Assembly: GCA_964387945.1 (NCBI GenBank)
Contig: CAYLYX010000015.1
Span: 1 to 64,000 of the forward strand
Length of the DNA stretch: 64,000 nucleotides
Direction: 5' to 3'
From: Parvicella sp964387945
GTDB taxonomy: Bacteria; Bacteroidota; Bacteroidia; Flavobacteriales_D; Parvicellaceae
Part shown: one piece after another, positions 8,702 to 17,513 of the stretch
How the letters are laid out: every line of letters begins with the position of its first letter
How positions within the stretch are numbered: position 1 is the first letter of the stretch
Position numbers and translations under genes: made by a program
The notes under the pieces: generated by a model
Told to the model about the DNA's origin: nothing
The model's input: only the letters and a program-made list of their open reading frames with translations
The model's database searches: none

Positions 8702-9979
8702 TTATTGCTTTAAGTAGTTTTCCAAAATCTGTCCGAATCGGTAAACATCTTGATAGTTGTTATATAGAGGAGCAGGGGCTATTCGTATCACATTGGGTTC
8801 TCTCCAATCCGCCACAACACCCTCTTCGCTAATGTAGTCAAAAAGCGCTTTTCCTTGCCCGTGAGCAAGAATCGACAGTTGGGCTCCTCGTTGGGCTTTA
8901 TCTCTTGGTGTGATGATTTCAAAATTCACGCTATCATATCGATCAGAAATATCGTCAATCACAAATTCCAGATAACCGGTTAAACGATCTCGCTTTTCAC
9001 AGAGCTTTTCCATACCCACTTCATCAAAGATTTCTAAAGAAGCTTTGTGTGCTGCCATTCCGAGTACAGGAGCGTTGCTCAGTTGCCAAGCTTCAGCAGT
9101 TGGAATAGGGTTGAACTCTTCTTCCATTAAAAAGCGAGTTGCTTTATCTTGTCCCCACCAACCTGCAAACCTGTGCAGGTCTTTGTTGGTCAAATGCTTT
9201 TCATTGACATATAATCCGCTTACACCTCCAGGACTTGAATTAAGATATTTATAACCACACCAAGCAGCAAAGTCAACTTTCCATTCATTGAGTTTCAAAT
9301 GGATATTTCCAGCTGCATGAGCTAAGTCAAACCCTACGATAGCTCCCGCCTCGTGACCCCATTGAGTGATGGATTTCATATCCCAGAGTTGCCCAGTGTA
9401 ATAATTTACCCCTCCAATCATGATCATGGCAATTTCATCCCCATGCTCGGCAATGGTAGCTTGTACGTCTTCCATTCTGATGGTATGTTCTCCTTCTCTC
9501 GGAGCGAGTTGAACTAATGCATCCTTTGGATCATATCCATGAAATTTAACCTGCGACTGTAGCGCATACTGGTCGGAAGGAAAGGCTTTGGCCTCGCACA
9601 GAATTTTGTAACGATTTCCTTCCGGTCGATAAAATGAAACCATCAGCAAGTGAAGGTTGGTTGTCAAACTGTGGGTAACCACAACTTCCTTTGGTTTTGC
9701 ACCTACAATTTTTGCCGTTTGATCCGTGAGGATTTCATGATAGGGCATCCAAGGATTTTTGGCGTGGAAGTGTCCTTCAACACCCCATTTTGCCCAATCT
9801 TCCAATTCTTGATTGACGTAATCTTTAACCGTTTTAGGCTGAAGTCCAAGGGAGTTTCCCGTAAAGTAGACTACTGGTTTTTTGGTAAATGTGGGAAATA
9901 AGAAACGATCTCGATAAGAAGCCAGGTCGTCTTGACGATCCATTTCTTGTGCAAAATCTAGCGTATTCTGGTAATTCAT
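8702..9979 (-). CDS. kynU: kynureninase
   Basis: A 425-residue PLP enzyme that cleaves kynurenine or 3-hydroxykynurenine to (hydroxy)anthranilate and alanine in tryptophan degradation. The fold type I landmarks are clear: YFTGNSLGLQP near 39-49, GFDLAHAAGN (the Asp that pairs with PLP), and the Schiff-base lysine in WCGYKYLNSSPGG. Length is typical. No other kynurenine-pathway gene is adjacent. A -7-like element lies about 18 bp upstream. Confidence 0.95.
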   Translation of the reverse strand: MNYQNTLDFAQEMDRQDDLASYRDRFLFPTFTKKPVVYFTGNSLGLQPKTVKDYVNQELEDWAKWGVEGHFHAKNPWMPYHEILTDQTAKIVGAKPKEVVVTHSLTTNLHLLMVSFYRPEGNRYKILCEAKAFPSDQYALQSQVKFHGYDPKDALVQLAPREGEHTIRMEDVQATIAEHGDEIAMIMIGGVNYYTGQLWDMKSITQWGHEAGAIVGFDLAHAAGNIHLKLNEWKVDFAAWCGYKYLNSSPGGVSGLYVNEKHLTNKDLHRFAGWWGQDKATRFLMEEEFNPIPTAEAWQLSNAPVLGMAAHKASLEIFDEVGMEKLCEKRDRLTGYLEFVIDDISDRYDSVNFEIITPRDKAQRGAQLSILAHGQGKALFDYISEEGVVADWREPNVIRIAPAPLYNNYQDVYRFGQILENYLKQ

Positions 9980-9996
9980 GTTGTTCGTTTGTAGTG

Positions 9997-10004
9997 CAAA
10001 AATA
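9997..10004 (-). promoter_or_regulatory. -7 promoter element for kynU
   Basis: The minus strand reads TATTTTTG, matching the Bacteroidota TAnnTTTG consensus, 17 nt upstream of the kynU start. No good -33 element was seen. Confidence 0.45.
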
Positions 10005-10080
10005 TCATTTATGTGCTCAGCGACATGATCCAGTAAAAATAAGAAAATAATAGGAGTATATAGGATGCCTTTATCAGCTA

Positions 10081-10113
10081 TTTGAAGTAGCGATCAAAAA
10101 ACAACTATCTTTG
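10081..10113 (+). promoter_or_regulatory. promoter of the beta-repeat protein gene
   Basis: TTTG at 10081-10084 and TATCTTTG at 10106-10113 are separated by 21 bp, a good Bacteroidota promoter. The -7 box ends only 4 nt before the ATG at 10118, so the mRNA is probably leaderless or nearly so. Confidence 0.6.
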
Positions 10114-10117
10114 AGAC

Positions 10118-10933
10118 ATGCTAAAGAACTGGACACGATTTCAGAAATGGACGGTAGTGATATTATCACTATTGTTATTGACAAGCATCGGAATCATTGC
10201 TGCGCTTGCGGTTACTTTACAGGTTTCCGAAAGAAGACTTGAAGCCCTTGGTGATGTGATGTTTGAGATGTCTGAGCAGAGCATCCAAACCGAAGTGACC
10301 GTAGACGAAACCATTCCGTTGAATTCGGAGATCACTGTGATGGATGAATTGGTGGTAAACATTGATATGACTGTTAATACGGAAATTCCGTTTACAGCCA
10401 AAATTCCTGTAAGTGAAAGTATGCTGGTTCCTTTTAAAATCGGTGTAAAAGATTATATTAAATTGGACACCACGATTTCCGTTACGGATTTTGTAAACAT
10501 AGATGTAGACGATACCATTCCGTTAAATCAAAAGGTGAAAATGCCCATTTTTGGGAAACGAGGACCTTCAGTTCCGATTCAGGGCAAAATACCCGTCAAG
10601 CAGCAGTTGAAAGTTGGGTTTAGCGAAGACCTTCCGGTGCACAGTGTCGTTCCTATCGATATGTTAATCATTGATACTTTGCCCGTAGGCTTGGACATGA
10701 AAATCCCAGTGAATGTAATGGTTCCGGTGAGCTTACCGATTAAGCAGCAAGCAAAGATTACATTTAACGGAGCAATGCCAGTAGATGCTAATATCCCCAT
10801 TACTTTGACAATACCCGTAGATATTCCGCTTAGCGAAACATCTTTGGCGGTTTATTTCAGAAAATTAGCTGCTGGGTTGAAAGGGCTGACCAATTTGTCA
10901 CTTGAAGATGTGGATCTGGATAAGGTAGAGTAG
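10118..10933 (+). CDS. membrane-anchored protein with repeated I-P-V/I-P-L strands
   Basis: A 271-residue protein with one N-terminal membrane helix (12-33), a short coiled stretch and then about 190 residues of alternating hydrophobic strands. Short units of the form I/V-P-V/L/I-x recur (for example 67-69, 90-91, 96-98, 134-136, 158-160, 197-199, 226-228, 232-234, 236-238). It has almost no aromatic or Cys residues, and the C-terminal 30 residues look helical. This suggests an elongated beta structure in the periplasm. No known family was recognised. It stands alone, divergent from kynU. Confidence 0.8.
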   Translation: MLKNWTRFQKWTVVILSLLLLTSIGIIAALAVTLQVSERRLEALGDVMFEMSEQSIQTEVTVDETIPLNSEITVMDELVVNIDMTVNTEIPFTAKIPVSESMLVPFKIGVKDYIKLDTTISVTDFVNIDVDDTIPLNQKVKMPIFGKRGPSVPIQGKIPVKQQLKVGFSEDLPVHSVVPIDMLIIDTLPVGLDMKIPVNVMVPVSLPIKQQAKITFNGAMPVDANIPITLTIPVDIPLSETSLAVYFRKLAAGLKGLTNLSLEDVDLDKVE

Positions 10934-10999
10934 TAGAGGGTAGACAATGCTACTGGATGGAAGTATTTTTACAATCAACCTAAAATCTGTCCAAAATTC

Positions 11000-11890
11000 T
11001 TACACCGTTTCCAAAGATGCGCTAGAAGTAGGGAATTTCCGGTCAACTTTTTTGAATAATCCTTGTAGGACTTTTCCAGGCCCCACCTCAATTACTTCTT
11101 CACAACCATCCGCAATCATGTTGTGCATCGTTTGTGTCCACCTCACTGGTGCTGTCAGTTGGGCTATTAAATTTTCCTTTATTTCAGCTGGAGCTGTTAC
11201 TCCTTTAGCTGTAACGTTTTGGTAAACGGGACAGTTAGGTGCAGCAATTTCTGTTTTCTCAATGGCTTCTGCCAAAGAAGCTCTAGCGGGTTCCATCAAA
11301 GGAGAGTGAAAGGCTCCACCAACCGGAAGTACTAAAGCTCTCTTGGCACCCGCCTCGGTCAGCTTCTCGCAAGCTTCGTTGATGGCATTCACCGCTCCAG
11401 AAATCACGAGTTGTCCTGGGCAATTATAGTTTGCCGCAACAACAACACCGTCAATGGCTTCGCAAACTTCTTCCACTACATTATCTTCCAATCCAAGAAT
11501 GGCAGCCATGGTAGAAGGTTCAGCTTCACACGCTGCTTGCATCGCTAATGCTCTAGCCGAGACTAACTTCAATCCGTCTTCAAAACTCATGGCTCCCGCA
11601 GCAACCAAGGCAGAAAACTCACCCAAAGAATGACCAGCGGTCATATCGGGTTGAAAATCATCGCCTAGTACTTTAGAAAGAATTACTGAGTGTAAGAAGA
11701 TAGCAGGTTGTGTTACCTTGGTTTGTTTCAGCTCCTCATCCGTTCCATCAAACATGATATCTGTGATGCGAAAACCAAGAATTTCATTGGCTTTCTCAAA
11801 TAATTCTTTTGCTAATTCGGAAGAGTCATAAAGATCTTTTCCCATTCCAATAAACTGTGCTCCTTGTCCAGGAAATACATATGCTTTCAT
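11000..11890 (-). CDS. fabD: malonyl-CoA:ACP transacylase
   Basis: A 296-residue enzyme that loads malonyl groups onto acyl carrier protein for fatty-acid synthesis. The N-terminal FPGQGAQ block (6-12), the nucleophile motif GHSLGE with Ser88, and the catalytic His in GGAFHSPLM are intact. It sits 4 bp downstream of the Bax-inhibitor-1 gene in the same direction. Confidence 0.96.
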   Translation of the reverse strand: MKAYVFPGQGAQFIGMGKDLYDSSELAKELFEKANEILGFRITDIMFDGTDEELKQTKVTQPAIFLHSVILSKVLGDDFQPDMTAGHSLGEFSALVAAGAMSFEDGLKLVSARALAMQAACEAEPSTMAAILGLEDNVVEEVCEAIDGVVVAANYNCPGQLVISGAVNAINEACEKLTEAGAKRALVLPVGGAFHSPLMEPARASLAEAIEKTEIAAPNCPVYQNVTAKGVTAPAEIKENLIAQLTAPVRWTQTMHNMIADGCEEVIEVGPGKVLQGLFKKVDRKFPTSSASLETV

Positions 11891-11894
11891 AATC

Positions 11895-12632
11895 TTAATC
11901 TCTTAATTTTGATAGTAATCGTAGAATTTCTAAATATAACCAAACTAATGTAATGATCAGGCCAAACGCACCATACCACTCCATGTGTTTGGGAAGTCCT
12001 CTGCTTGCTCCTTTTTCAATAAAATCAAAGTCCAATAAGAGGTTCAAGGCAGCAAGGGCAGTGACAACTAAACTGAATCCAATGCCCATTGGGCCATTGC
12101 TATGCAAAAGAGGTATAGACACTCCAAACATGCTCAGCATGAGTGCAATGAAATAAAAGATAGCAATCCCTGCAGTAGCCATGATAATAACGGATCTAAA
12201 CTTTTGCGTCACTTTAATAATCTGTGCTTTGTAGAGGAATAGCATTCCTGCCATTACTGCTCCCGTTAGGACAAGTGCTTGCATAATAATACCAGGAAAA
12301 AGAATGCTGTAAAAGCCTGATAGTGCTCCTACAACCATGCCTTTTACAACACAGTAAACAGAACCAGTATACATGACATATTGAGGCTTAAAATAAGCGA
12401 AAAATGCCAGCCCGATCGACACAAAAATTCCTGCATACATCATGCTTAAAGGAAACTTGCCACTAAGCATGAGGTTATAGCCCATAAAGGCAGATGCCAT
12501 CAAAACAGCCAGAAAAATCAACGTTTTGTTGATTGCACCAGATACGGTCATGCTACCCTCACTGACCATCACGTAGTCTTTGTCGAGTATTTTATCACCT
12601 AGAACAGGGTTTGAACTTTTAAATAAACTCAT
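11895..12632 (-). CDS. Bax inhibitor-1/YccA family membrane protein
   Basis: A 245-residue protein with seven predicted membrane helices after a soluble N-terminus of about 35 residues, the YccA/BI-1 arrangement. The family is linked to pH-gated calcium leak and to modulation of FtsH-type proteolysis in other organisms; the role here is not shown. A TATCTTTG -7-like element lies at 12692-12699 on the minus strand, about 60 bp upstream. It is probably co-transcribed with fabD. Confidence 0.85.
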   Translation of the reverse strand: MSLFKSSNPVLGDKILDKDYVMVSEGSMTVSGAINKTLIFLAVLMASAFMGYNLMLSGKFPLSMMYAGIFVSIGLAFFAYFKPQYVMYTGSVYCVVKGMVVGALSGFYSILFPGIIMQALVLTGAVMAGMLFLYKAQIIKVTQKFRSVIIMATAGIAIFYFIALMLSMFGVSIPLLHSNGPMGIGFSLVVTALAALNLLLDFDFIEKGASRGLPKHMEWYGAFGLIITLVWLYLEILRLLSKLRD

Positions 12633-12726
12633 GCGTCATTTTTTTTAAGTGGTACTAAATTAAAGATTAGAACCGTTTAAATAATTTGATTCAAAGATAG
12701 TTTTCAAGGTTTTAGCCTTTTTTTGA

Positions 12727-13443
12727 TCAATCTCTACTCCCTAGCAATTGCATTACCCAATAAACCAATGATGCAAGAGCACTTAACGCAGCTACGATAT
12801 AGGTCATTGCAGCCCACTTGAGTGCATCTTTTGACATGGCGAGCTCTTGTTGGGTTACAATGCCATTTTTTTCAATCCAGACGAGTGCTCTTTTGGAAGC
12901 GTCAAACTCAACAGGTAAGGTAACTGCACTGAACAAAAACAGAATTCCGTTTGTAGCAATCATTACCCAGATAATCGCTTCTACGGGTACTGCTTGAAAA
13001 AGTGCATAACCTCCAATGAATGCAATCATAATGACCACATTCATAATCATTCCACTCGCATTTTGAAGCGGAACTAGTTTTGAGCGAAGGTTGAGTGGTC
13101 CGTAGTTGGTGGCGTGCTGTACAGCATGTCCGCACTCGTGCGCTGCAACGGCTGCCGCTGCGGCATTAGCACCATTGTAAACTGCCTGACTGAGATTTAC
13201 CGTTTTGTTCATTGGGTTGTAGTGATCGGTCAATGTGCCGCCCACAGAAGTTACTTTTACATCGTAAATGCCATGGTGTTCCAACATTCGTTCTGCAATT
13301 TCTTTCCCAGTCATACCATTTTGAAGTCTGATCTTTGCATACTTGTTGAACTTAGCTTTTAACCGAGCGCTAACAATCATTCCCAAAAACATAAATGGCA
13401 ATGCAATCAGCATCGGCCAAATATTTAATGTCATAAAATCCAT
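12727..13443 (-). CDS. YugP-family zinc metallopeptidase
   Basis: A 238-residue membrane protein with an N-terminal helix, a zinc-protease motif HECGHAVQH (His102, Glu103, His106) and three C-terminal membrane helices. It matches the YugP/DUF2073-type neutral zinc metallopeptidases. The substrate is unknown, probably a membrane protein or itself. Confidence 0.9.
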   Translation of the reverse strand: MDFMTLNIWPMLIALPFMFLGMIVSARLKAKFNKYAKIRLQNGMTGKEIAERMLEHHGIYDVKVTSVGGTLTDHYNPMNKTVNLSQAVYNGANAAAAAVAAHECGHAVQHATNYGPLNLRSKLVPLQNASGMIMNVVIMIAFIGGYALFQAVPVEAIIWVMIATNGILFLFSAVTLPVEFDASKRALVWIEKNGIVTQQELAMSKDALKWAAMTYIVAALSALASLVYWVMQLLGSRD

Positions 13444-13508
13444 AAGATTCGTTTAGCTAGAGTCTTTCAAAAACCTCACCAATAGCGAAACAGGGACATT
13501 TTGTCATT

Positions 13509-13928
13509 TTATTCACCTCGATAAGTGACAAAATTATTCTCTGATTCATACAGTTTCACTTCGTGCAAAGTGGCTCCAAGTTCCAAAATTAACGGAGCGA
13601 GGATCTTCCATATTTCGATCGTGAGCACTTCCGTACTTGCAAGCTTGTCTTTCATGAAAGGAACGTCCAAGTTAATGTTGCGATGGTCTAACTGTTCAAT
13701 AACTTCTCTTTTAACGAGATCACTCACTTTTTTGAGATCTACACAATAGCCTGTGTCTGGATGAGGCTCACCTTTTACAGTTACAAACAGCTCATAATTG
13801 TGTCCATGCCAGTTTTTGTTGGCACACTTTCCAAAAACCTCTTCATTCTTCTCACGGCTCCATTGCGGATTGTACATTTGGTGAGCTGCGTTAAAACGTT
13901 CTCTTCGTGTAACATAAACTAAAGGCAT
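13509..13928 (-). CDS. queD: 6-pyruvoyl-tetrahydropterin synthase / 6-carboxytetrahydropterin synthase family (QueD-like)
   Basis: A 139-residue enzyme of the PTPS/QueD family, acting on dihydroneopterin triphosphate in pterin or queuosine synthesis. Zinc ligands His16, His41 and His43 and the catalytic Cys35 (GKCANKNWHGHNY, 33-45) are visible, followed by the LDHRNIN block. No other queuosine gene is adjacent, so QueD and PTPS activity cannot be separated. Confidence 0.88.
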   Translation of the reverse strand: MPLVYVTRRERFNAAHQMYNPQWSREKNEEVFGKCANKNWHGHNYELFVTVKGEPHPDTGYCVDLKKVSDLVKREVIEQLDHRNINLDVPFMKDKLASTEVLTIEIWKILAPLILELGATLHEVKLYESENNFVTYRGE

Positions 13929-14000
13929 ATTCCTGACGATTTGATTCAGGTATAAAGTTAGTAATAAGACACAACTATTGACGAGTGGTTAGCAACAGAA

Positions 14001-14336
14001 TTAAAGGGCTTCTTTTACTTCAAGCAGAAATGTTTTGACCTTTTGCAAGCGCTGTACAAGTTCAAGGGCTTCAAATTCACCCTCTTTGTTCCCCTTGATT
14101 TTGTCTTTTGCTCCTTGAAGGGTAAACCCACGCTCTTTGACCAAATGAAAAATGAGGTGAAAATTTTCTACGTCTTCTTTTGTAAATAAACGATTCCCTT
14201 TTTTGTTTTTATTGGGTTTGATGATGTCAAACTCCTTTTCCCAGAAGCGAATCAGTGAAGTATTGACGTCAAACATCTTAGCAACTTCGCCAATGCTGTA
14301 GTACAGTTTTTCTATGGGTTTCTTTACGTAGGGCAT
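14001..14336 (-). CDS. MerR-family transcriptional regulator
   Basis: A protein of about 111 residues with a winged helix N-terminus (YYSIGEVAKMFDVNTSLIRFW then ...GNRLFTKEDV) and a helical C-terminus that lacks an obvious effector domain. The ATG at 14336 is preferred over the TTG two codons upstream. A palindrome at 14340-14357 abuts this start and could be its own operator. Small MerR proteins of this kind are common in Flavobacteriales; the target is unknown. Confidence 0.88.
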   Translation of the reverse strand: MPYVKKPIEKLYYSIGEVAKMFDVNTSLIRFWEKEFDIIKPNKNKKGNRLFTKEDVENFHLIFHLVKERGFTLQGAKDKIKGNKEGEFEALELVQRLQKVKTFLLEVKEAL

Positions 14337-14339
14337 ATC

Positions 14340-14357
14340 CAAGTATAAAAGTACTTG
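14340..14357. promoter_or_regulatory. palindrome next to the merR-type gene
   Basis: CAAGTA and TACTTG form perfect 6-bp arms around a 6-bp spacer. The position directly upstream of the regulator start suggests autoregulation. This is an inference from symmetry and position only. Confidence 0.4.
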
Positions 14358-14454
14358 AATAATAACGTGTTATCAAAGACGAAGTTTTTTTTGCTCAACA
14401 GCGAGTTGTTAATTTGTACTTATCATCTTTTCAAGACTAGGTAAGAATTGAAAC

Positions 14455-14462
14455 TACTTTTG
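14455..14462 (+). promoter_or_regulatory. -7 promoter element for the M23-like gene
   Basis: TACTTTTG matches TAnnTTTG and ends 4 nt before the GTG start at 14467, implying a leaderless or very short-leader transcript. No convincing -33 element was found. Confidence 0.5.
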
Positions 14463-14466
14463 CTAT

Positions 14467-15108
14467 GTGCTAAAAATCATTGTTTTATATATTTGTTTGT
14501 TTCTGACAATGTCAACGTTTGGACAAAAAATGGGACCTCTTTATTCTCTAGATACGAGTGATTTCATGGCTGAGCAAATGCAGAAAATTACTAGAGTTCA
14601 GGAACTTTTTGATCAGCAAGGACTTATATATCCTATCGATACAAACAAGATTAAGAGATTAGATACGGTTGGTACAAATCAGTTTGAGCAACTGAAAGGA
14701 ACTTTGGATCTTTCGCTCAATGACGGTGATAGCGTCATTTACTCCGGTGATTTCAATTCTTATCAGAAGTATGTTGGTCTCGTTGATGGAATTCCCGATG
14801 GACTTGATGTCTTGTTCGAAACGGATTCAAATATGATAAAGGCTCCTTGTGATGCTGAAGTCGCTTCTGTTTTTACAATTCCCGGAGCTGGAAAAGTAAT
14901 TATGCTTAAGCAAGGAAGTTATCGGCTAGTCTTTTCAAATGTTTCTGAAGCATTAGTTTCAAAAGGTGATTTGATTTCGAAAGGGAGTTTAATTGGAGTC
15001 GTAAAAAATAGCAAAGATGCCAATGGCTTCCATGTAGAACTATGGAAATCGAGCGAATTTGAAACAAAACGAATTCCTCTCTACAAAGAAAAGTGGTTCA
15101 AATATTGA
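14467..15108 (+). CDS. exported degenerate M23/LytM-like protein
   Basis: A 213-residue secreted protein. The GTG start is needed to include the signal peptide, which ends near FGQ; the nearby ATG at 14465 is out of frame. The C-terminal half (about 120-210) has the LytM beta-barrel pattern: APCDAEVASVF, VIMLKQGSYRLVFSN, VSKGDLISKGSLIG. The usual HxH is reduced to one His (GFHVELW), so the zinc site is incomplete and it is probably not an active peptidase. Such degenerate LytM proteins (EnvC-like) can activate amidases. Confidence 0.7.
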   Translation: MLKIIVLYICLFLTMSTFGQKMGPLYSLDTSDFMAEQMQKITRVQELFDQQGLIYPIDTNKIKRLDTVGTNQFEQLKGTLDLSLNDGDSVIYSGDFNSYQKYVGLVDGIPDGLDVLFETDSNMIKAPCDAEVASVFTIPGAGKVIMLKQGSYRLVFSNVSEALVSKGDLISKGSLIGVVKNSKDANGFHVELWKSSEFETKRIPLYKEKWFKY

Positions 15109-15111
15109 TTC

Positions 15112-16974
15112 TTAAGAATTGTCAATCACACCATCAACAAATTTATCCTGAGGAGATTTCTCTGGCACAATCTCTCTGTAGCGCTTTCTACTTTGCACGC
15201 CAAACAAGCTACCCTTATATTCAAAAATGATCTTTTTGTAGTACTCAGCTGCCTTCTCTGGTTGATCTAATCGAAGGTCATAAATCTGTGCTAACTCATA
15301 AAGTGCATTGTCCGCAAGAATATCGGTAGGGTATTTTTTTACAATTTCTTCTAAAAAACCTATGGCTGTTGTGAGGTCTTGTTGCTGCAGCGCCATTTCA
15401 CTTTTTTTCCAGAGAATTTCATCGTTTAAGGTGTGGTAGGTAAACATGGCATTGATGCTATCAAACTTCTGATTCGCTTCTGCATATTTATGTTGCTTGA
15501 TCAATAAATCTGCTGAGGCATAAAGTTTCATGGTCGTCTGAGTCGTATCCATGTTGTAATTGTCGGTGATCAACATGCTCAGTTCCATAGCATCGTTGGC
15601 AATCAGTTTGGAAGTTGAAGCTTTCAATACGTCCAATTGACCTTGCGCGTAATCAAAATCGCCAGCAAAATAAAAGACTTGAGCCGCTTTAAACTTGGCT
15701 AAGTGCCCAATTTTATCCTCTTTAAAGGCTTTTTCAACCTGCATGAAGAGAAGCGAAGCATCCCAAATTCGTTCGTCCACCACCATTAGATCACCCAATT
15801 CGATTTTGATCTCTCCAAGTACTTTTTTGTTGAGTCCTGGTACGTCCAAAAGGTCTTCTAAGATTGCTATCCCTTTCTTAGGATTGTCCAAGTAGTAACC
15901 TTCTAAGTACGCCAGTTCTCGATAAAGTTGAGCCGTGTAAGAGTTTTTTCCCAATTGATCAATCGACTCTAGGTAATTCTTTTTGAGGTCTAACAAGTCT
16001 TCTTGGGTGTACGTCCCTTTTTCTAAAATCTTCTTTTTGAGGGCGGATACTTTGTAAATCTTTGCTTCCCGAAAATAGGGTTTATTATTGCCCAGTTCGA
16101 TGACGTAATCGAAGCACTTAATTGCTTGCTCGTACTGCTCGTTGTTGATACACGTCAAACCCAGGTCTTTGATACGCAGTCCGTCATTTTTTTCTTTCTT
16201 GTCGAGTGCTTTTAATTGAATGAATGCGCCAGAGTAGTTTTCCGTAAGCATGTAAACCCACGCCAGCATTTCGTTGTACACCGTTTTGTTGGGGTGAGAC
16301 TGTGTTCGTTTGATGAGATTGGTCTTTATCGTATCAACGCTCGCAAAGTTGTTTTCAAAATCAATGCTGTTGGCCAATGTGCTCTGAATCGAAACGAGGT
16401 ATCTGGGATCCTCGTGAATGATGTCTAGCAGAGAGTTAACCATCAATTCAATTCTTCCCTGTCTCCCATAAAGCAGCGCAATGTTTCTGAGGTACATGTT
16501 GGTAGATCCAGCAAATTTGCTTGCCTGTTCGTAGGTGGAGATCGCTAGGTTTAACTTGTTTCTTTTTTCAAAGGCTTTTGCCAAACCGCTAATGGATTTA
16601 TAGGGCGTTGTCTTCTGGATTTCATCAATCCCTTCCTGATACGATGCATTGGCTTTGTCCCAGTCTTCTTCTAGCTCATAGATCAGTCCGTCATAAACAA
16701 ACAGACTCAAGTCTTCTGGATACGCCTTCTTTTGCTTTTTACACAGTTTGTGCGCATTCTTATAATCCTCCAAATAAACCAAACTCTGGTAGTAGGGGTC
16801 AAATATGGTGGTAGAGTTATCGGTGTCGTAAATTTTTTCAAAATAAATCACAGCCTTGTCAAACTTCCCCTCATCGTAATAGCTGAAAGCAAGTTGTTTG
16901 TCCATATCAGTTTGCGCACTGCCAATAACCGATAGGAGAATCAAACAAAAGGATATGTACCATTTATTCCACAT
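15112..16974 (-). CDS. exported tetratricopeptide-repeat protein
   Basis: A 620-residue protein with a signal peptide (cleaved near GSAQ, about 21) and helical TPR-like repeats over most of its length, including clear units near 25-115, 235-300 and 540-600 (DILADNALYELAQIYD). It ends 3 bp from the convergent M23-like gene and overlaps the downstream-facing start of the lipoprotein gene by 11 bp. TPR proteins of this size act as scaffolds in the periplasm of Bacteroidota; the partner is unknown. Confidence 0.85.
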   Translation of the reverse strand: MWNKWYISFCLILLSVIGSAQTDMDKQLAFSYYDEGKFDKAVIYFEKIYDTDNSTTIFDPYYQSLVYLEDYKNAHKLCKKQKKAYPEDLSLFVYDGLIYELEEDWDKANASYQEGIDEIQKTTPYKSISGLAKAFEKRNKLNLAISTYEQASKFAGSTNMYLRNIALLYGRQGRIELMVNSLLDIIHEDPRYLVSIQSTLANSIDFENNFASVDTIKTNLIKRTQSHPNKTVYNEMLAWVYMLTENYSGAFIQLKALDKKEKNDGLRIKDLGLTCINNEQYEQAIKCFDYVIELGNNKPYFREAKIYKVSALKKKILEKGTYTQEDLLDLKKNYLESIDQLGKNSYTAQLYRELAYLEGYYLDNPKKGIAILEDLLDVPGLNKKVLGEIKIELGDLMVVDERIWDASLLFMQVEKAFKEDKIGHLAKFKAAQVFYFAGDFDYAQGQLDVLKASTSKLIANDAMELSMLITDNYNMDTTQTTMKLYASADLLIKQHKYAEANQKFDSINAMFTYHTLNDEILWKKSEMALQQQDLTTAIGFLEEIVKKYPTDILADNALYELAQIYDLRLDQPEKAAEYYKKIIFEYKGSLFGVQSRKRYREIVPEKSPQDKFVDGVIDNS

Positions 16975-17503
16975 TTTCCAACAAAATGTTCTGCACTTTA
17001 GCGGCTACGGAGTCATGAACGCTAATTACAAAGTCGTAGTTGTACAAGAGCGTTCCTACATTTTTGCTTAACTCATCCAAGTTTGTTTGTTCGTTGGCTA
17101 AAAAAACATCCAAGCTATCGTTAAACTCTGCTTTATTCTCCATGTCCGCGTGCAATGTGCTTAATTGTTTTTCAATGAACTCAATTTGCATGCCAACTGC
17201 GTAATATTCGTCTTCAAAACCTTTTGCGCTGTGCTTAACCCCTTTGTAGAAGTTGATCAATTCGGTAACGTTTTGATCAATGCTGTCGGGTTTGTAATAG
17301 GTTTGAATTTGGTTCATGTTTTTGACGTACATTTCCATGGCATAATTCACCTTGTCGATGTCAACCTGAGCATACGTTTGCTTAACGCCAGAAAGTACTT
17401 CTTGCATACCTTCAACGCGTTCCATCTCTTCTTCGTATGGATTTGCACAAGAGATCATAGCCACAGTAAACAAGGTTACTAGGCCAAACATCCAATTCTT
17501 CAT
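16964..17503 (-). CDS. lipoprotein of unknown function
   Basis: About 179 residues starting at the ATG at 17503, chosen because it gives a proper lipoprotein signal (MKNWMFGLVT... with lipobox MISC) and does not overlap serS; a longer frame reaches 17569 but lacks these features. The mature protein is almost entirely helical and acidic. It overlaps the TPR gene by 11 bp, so the two products may work together in the envelope. Family not recognised. Confidence 0.75.
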   Translation of the reverse strand: MKNWMFGLVTLFTVAMISCANPYEEEMERVEGMQEVLSGVKQTYAQVDIDKVNYAMEMYVKNMNQIQTYYKPDSIDQNVTELINFYKGVKHSAKGFEDEYYAVGMQIEFIEKQLSTLHADMENKAEFNDSLDVFLANEQTNLDELSKNVGTLLYNYDFVISVHDSVAAKVQNILLENVE

Positions 17504-17513
17504 CGTTATTCTT

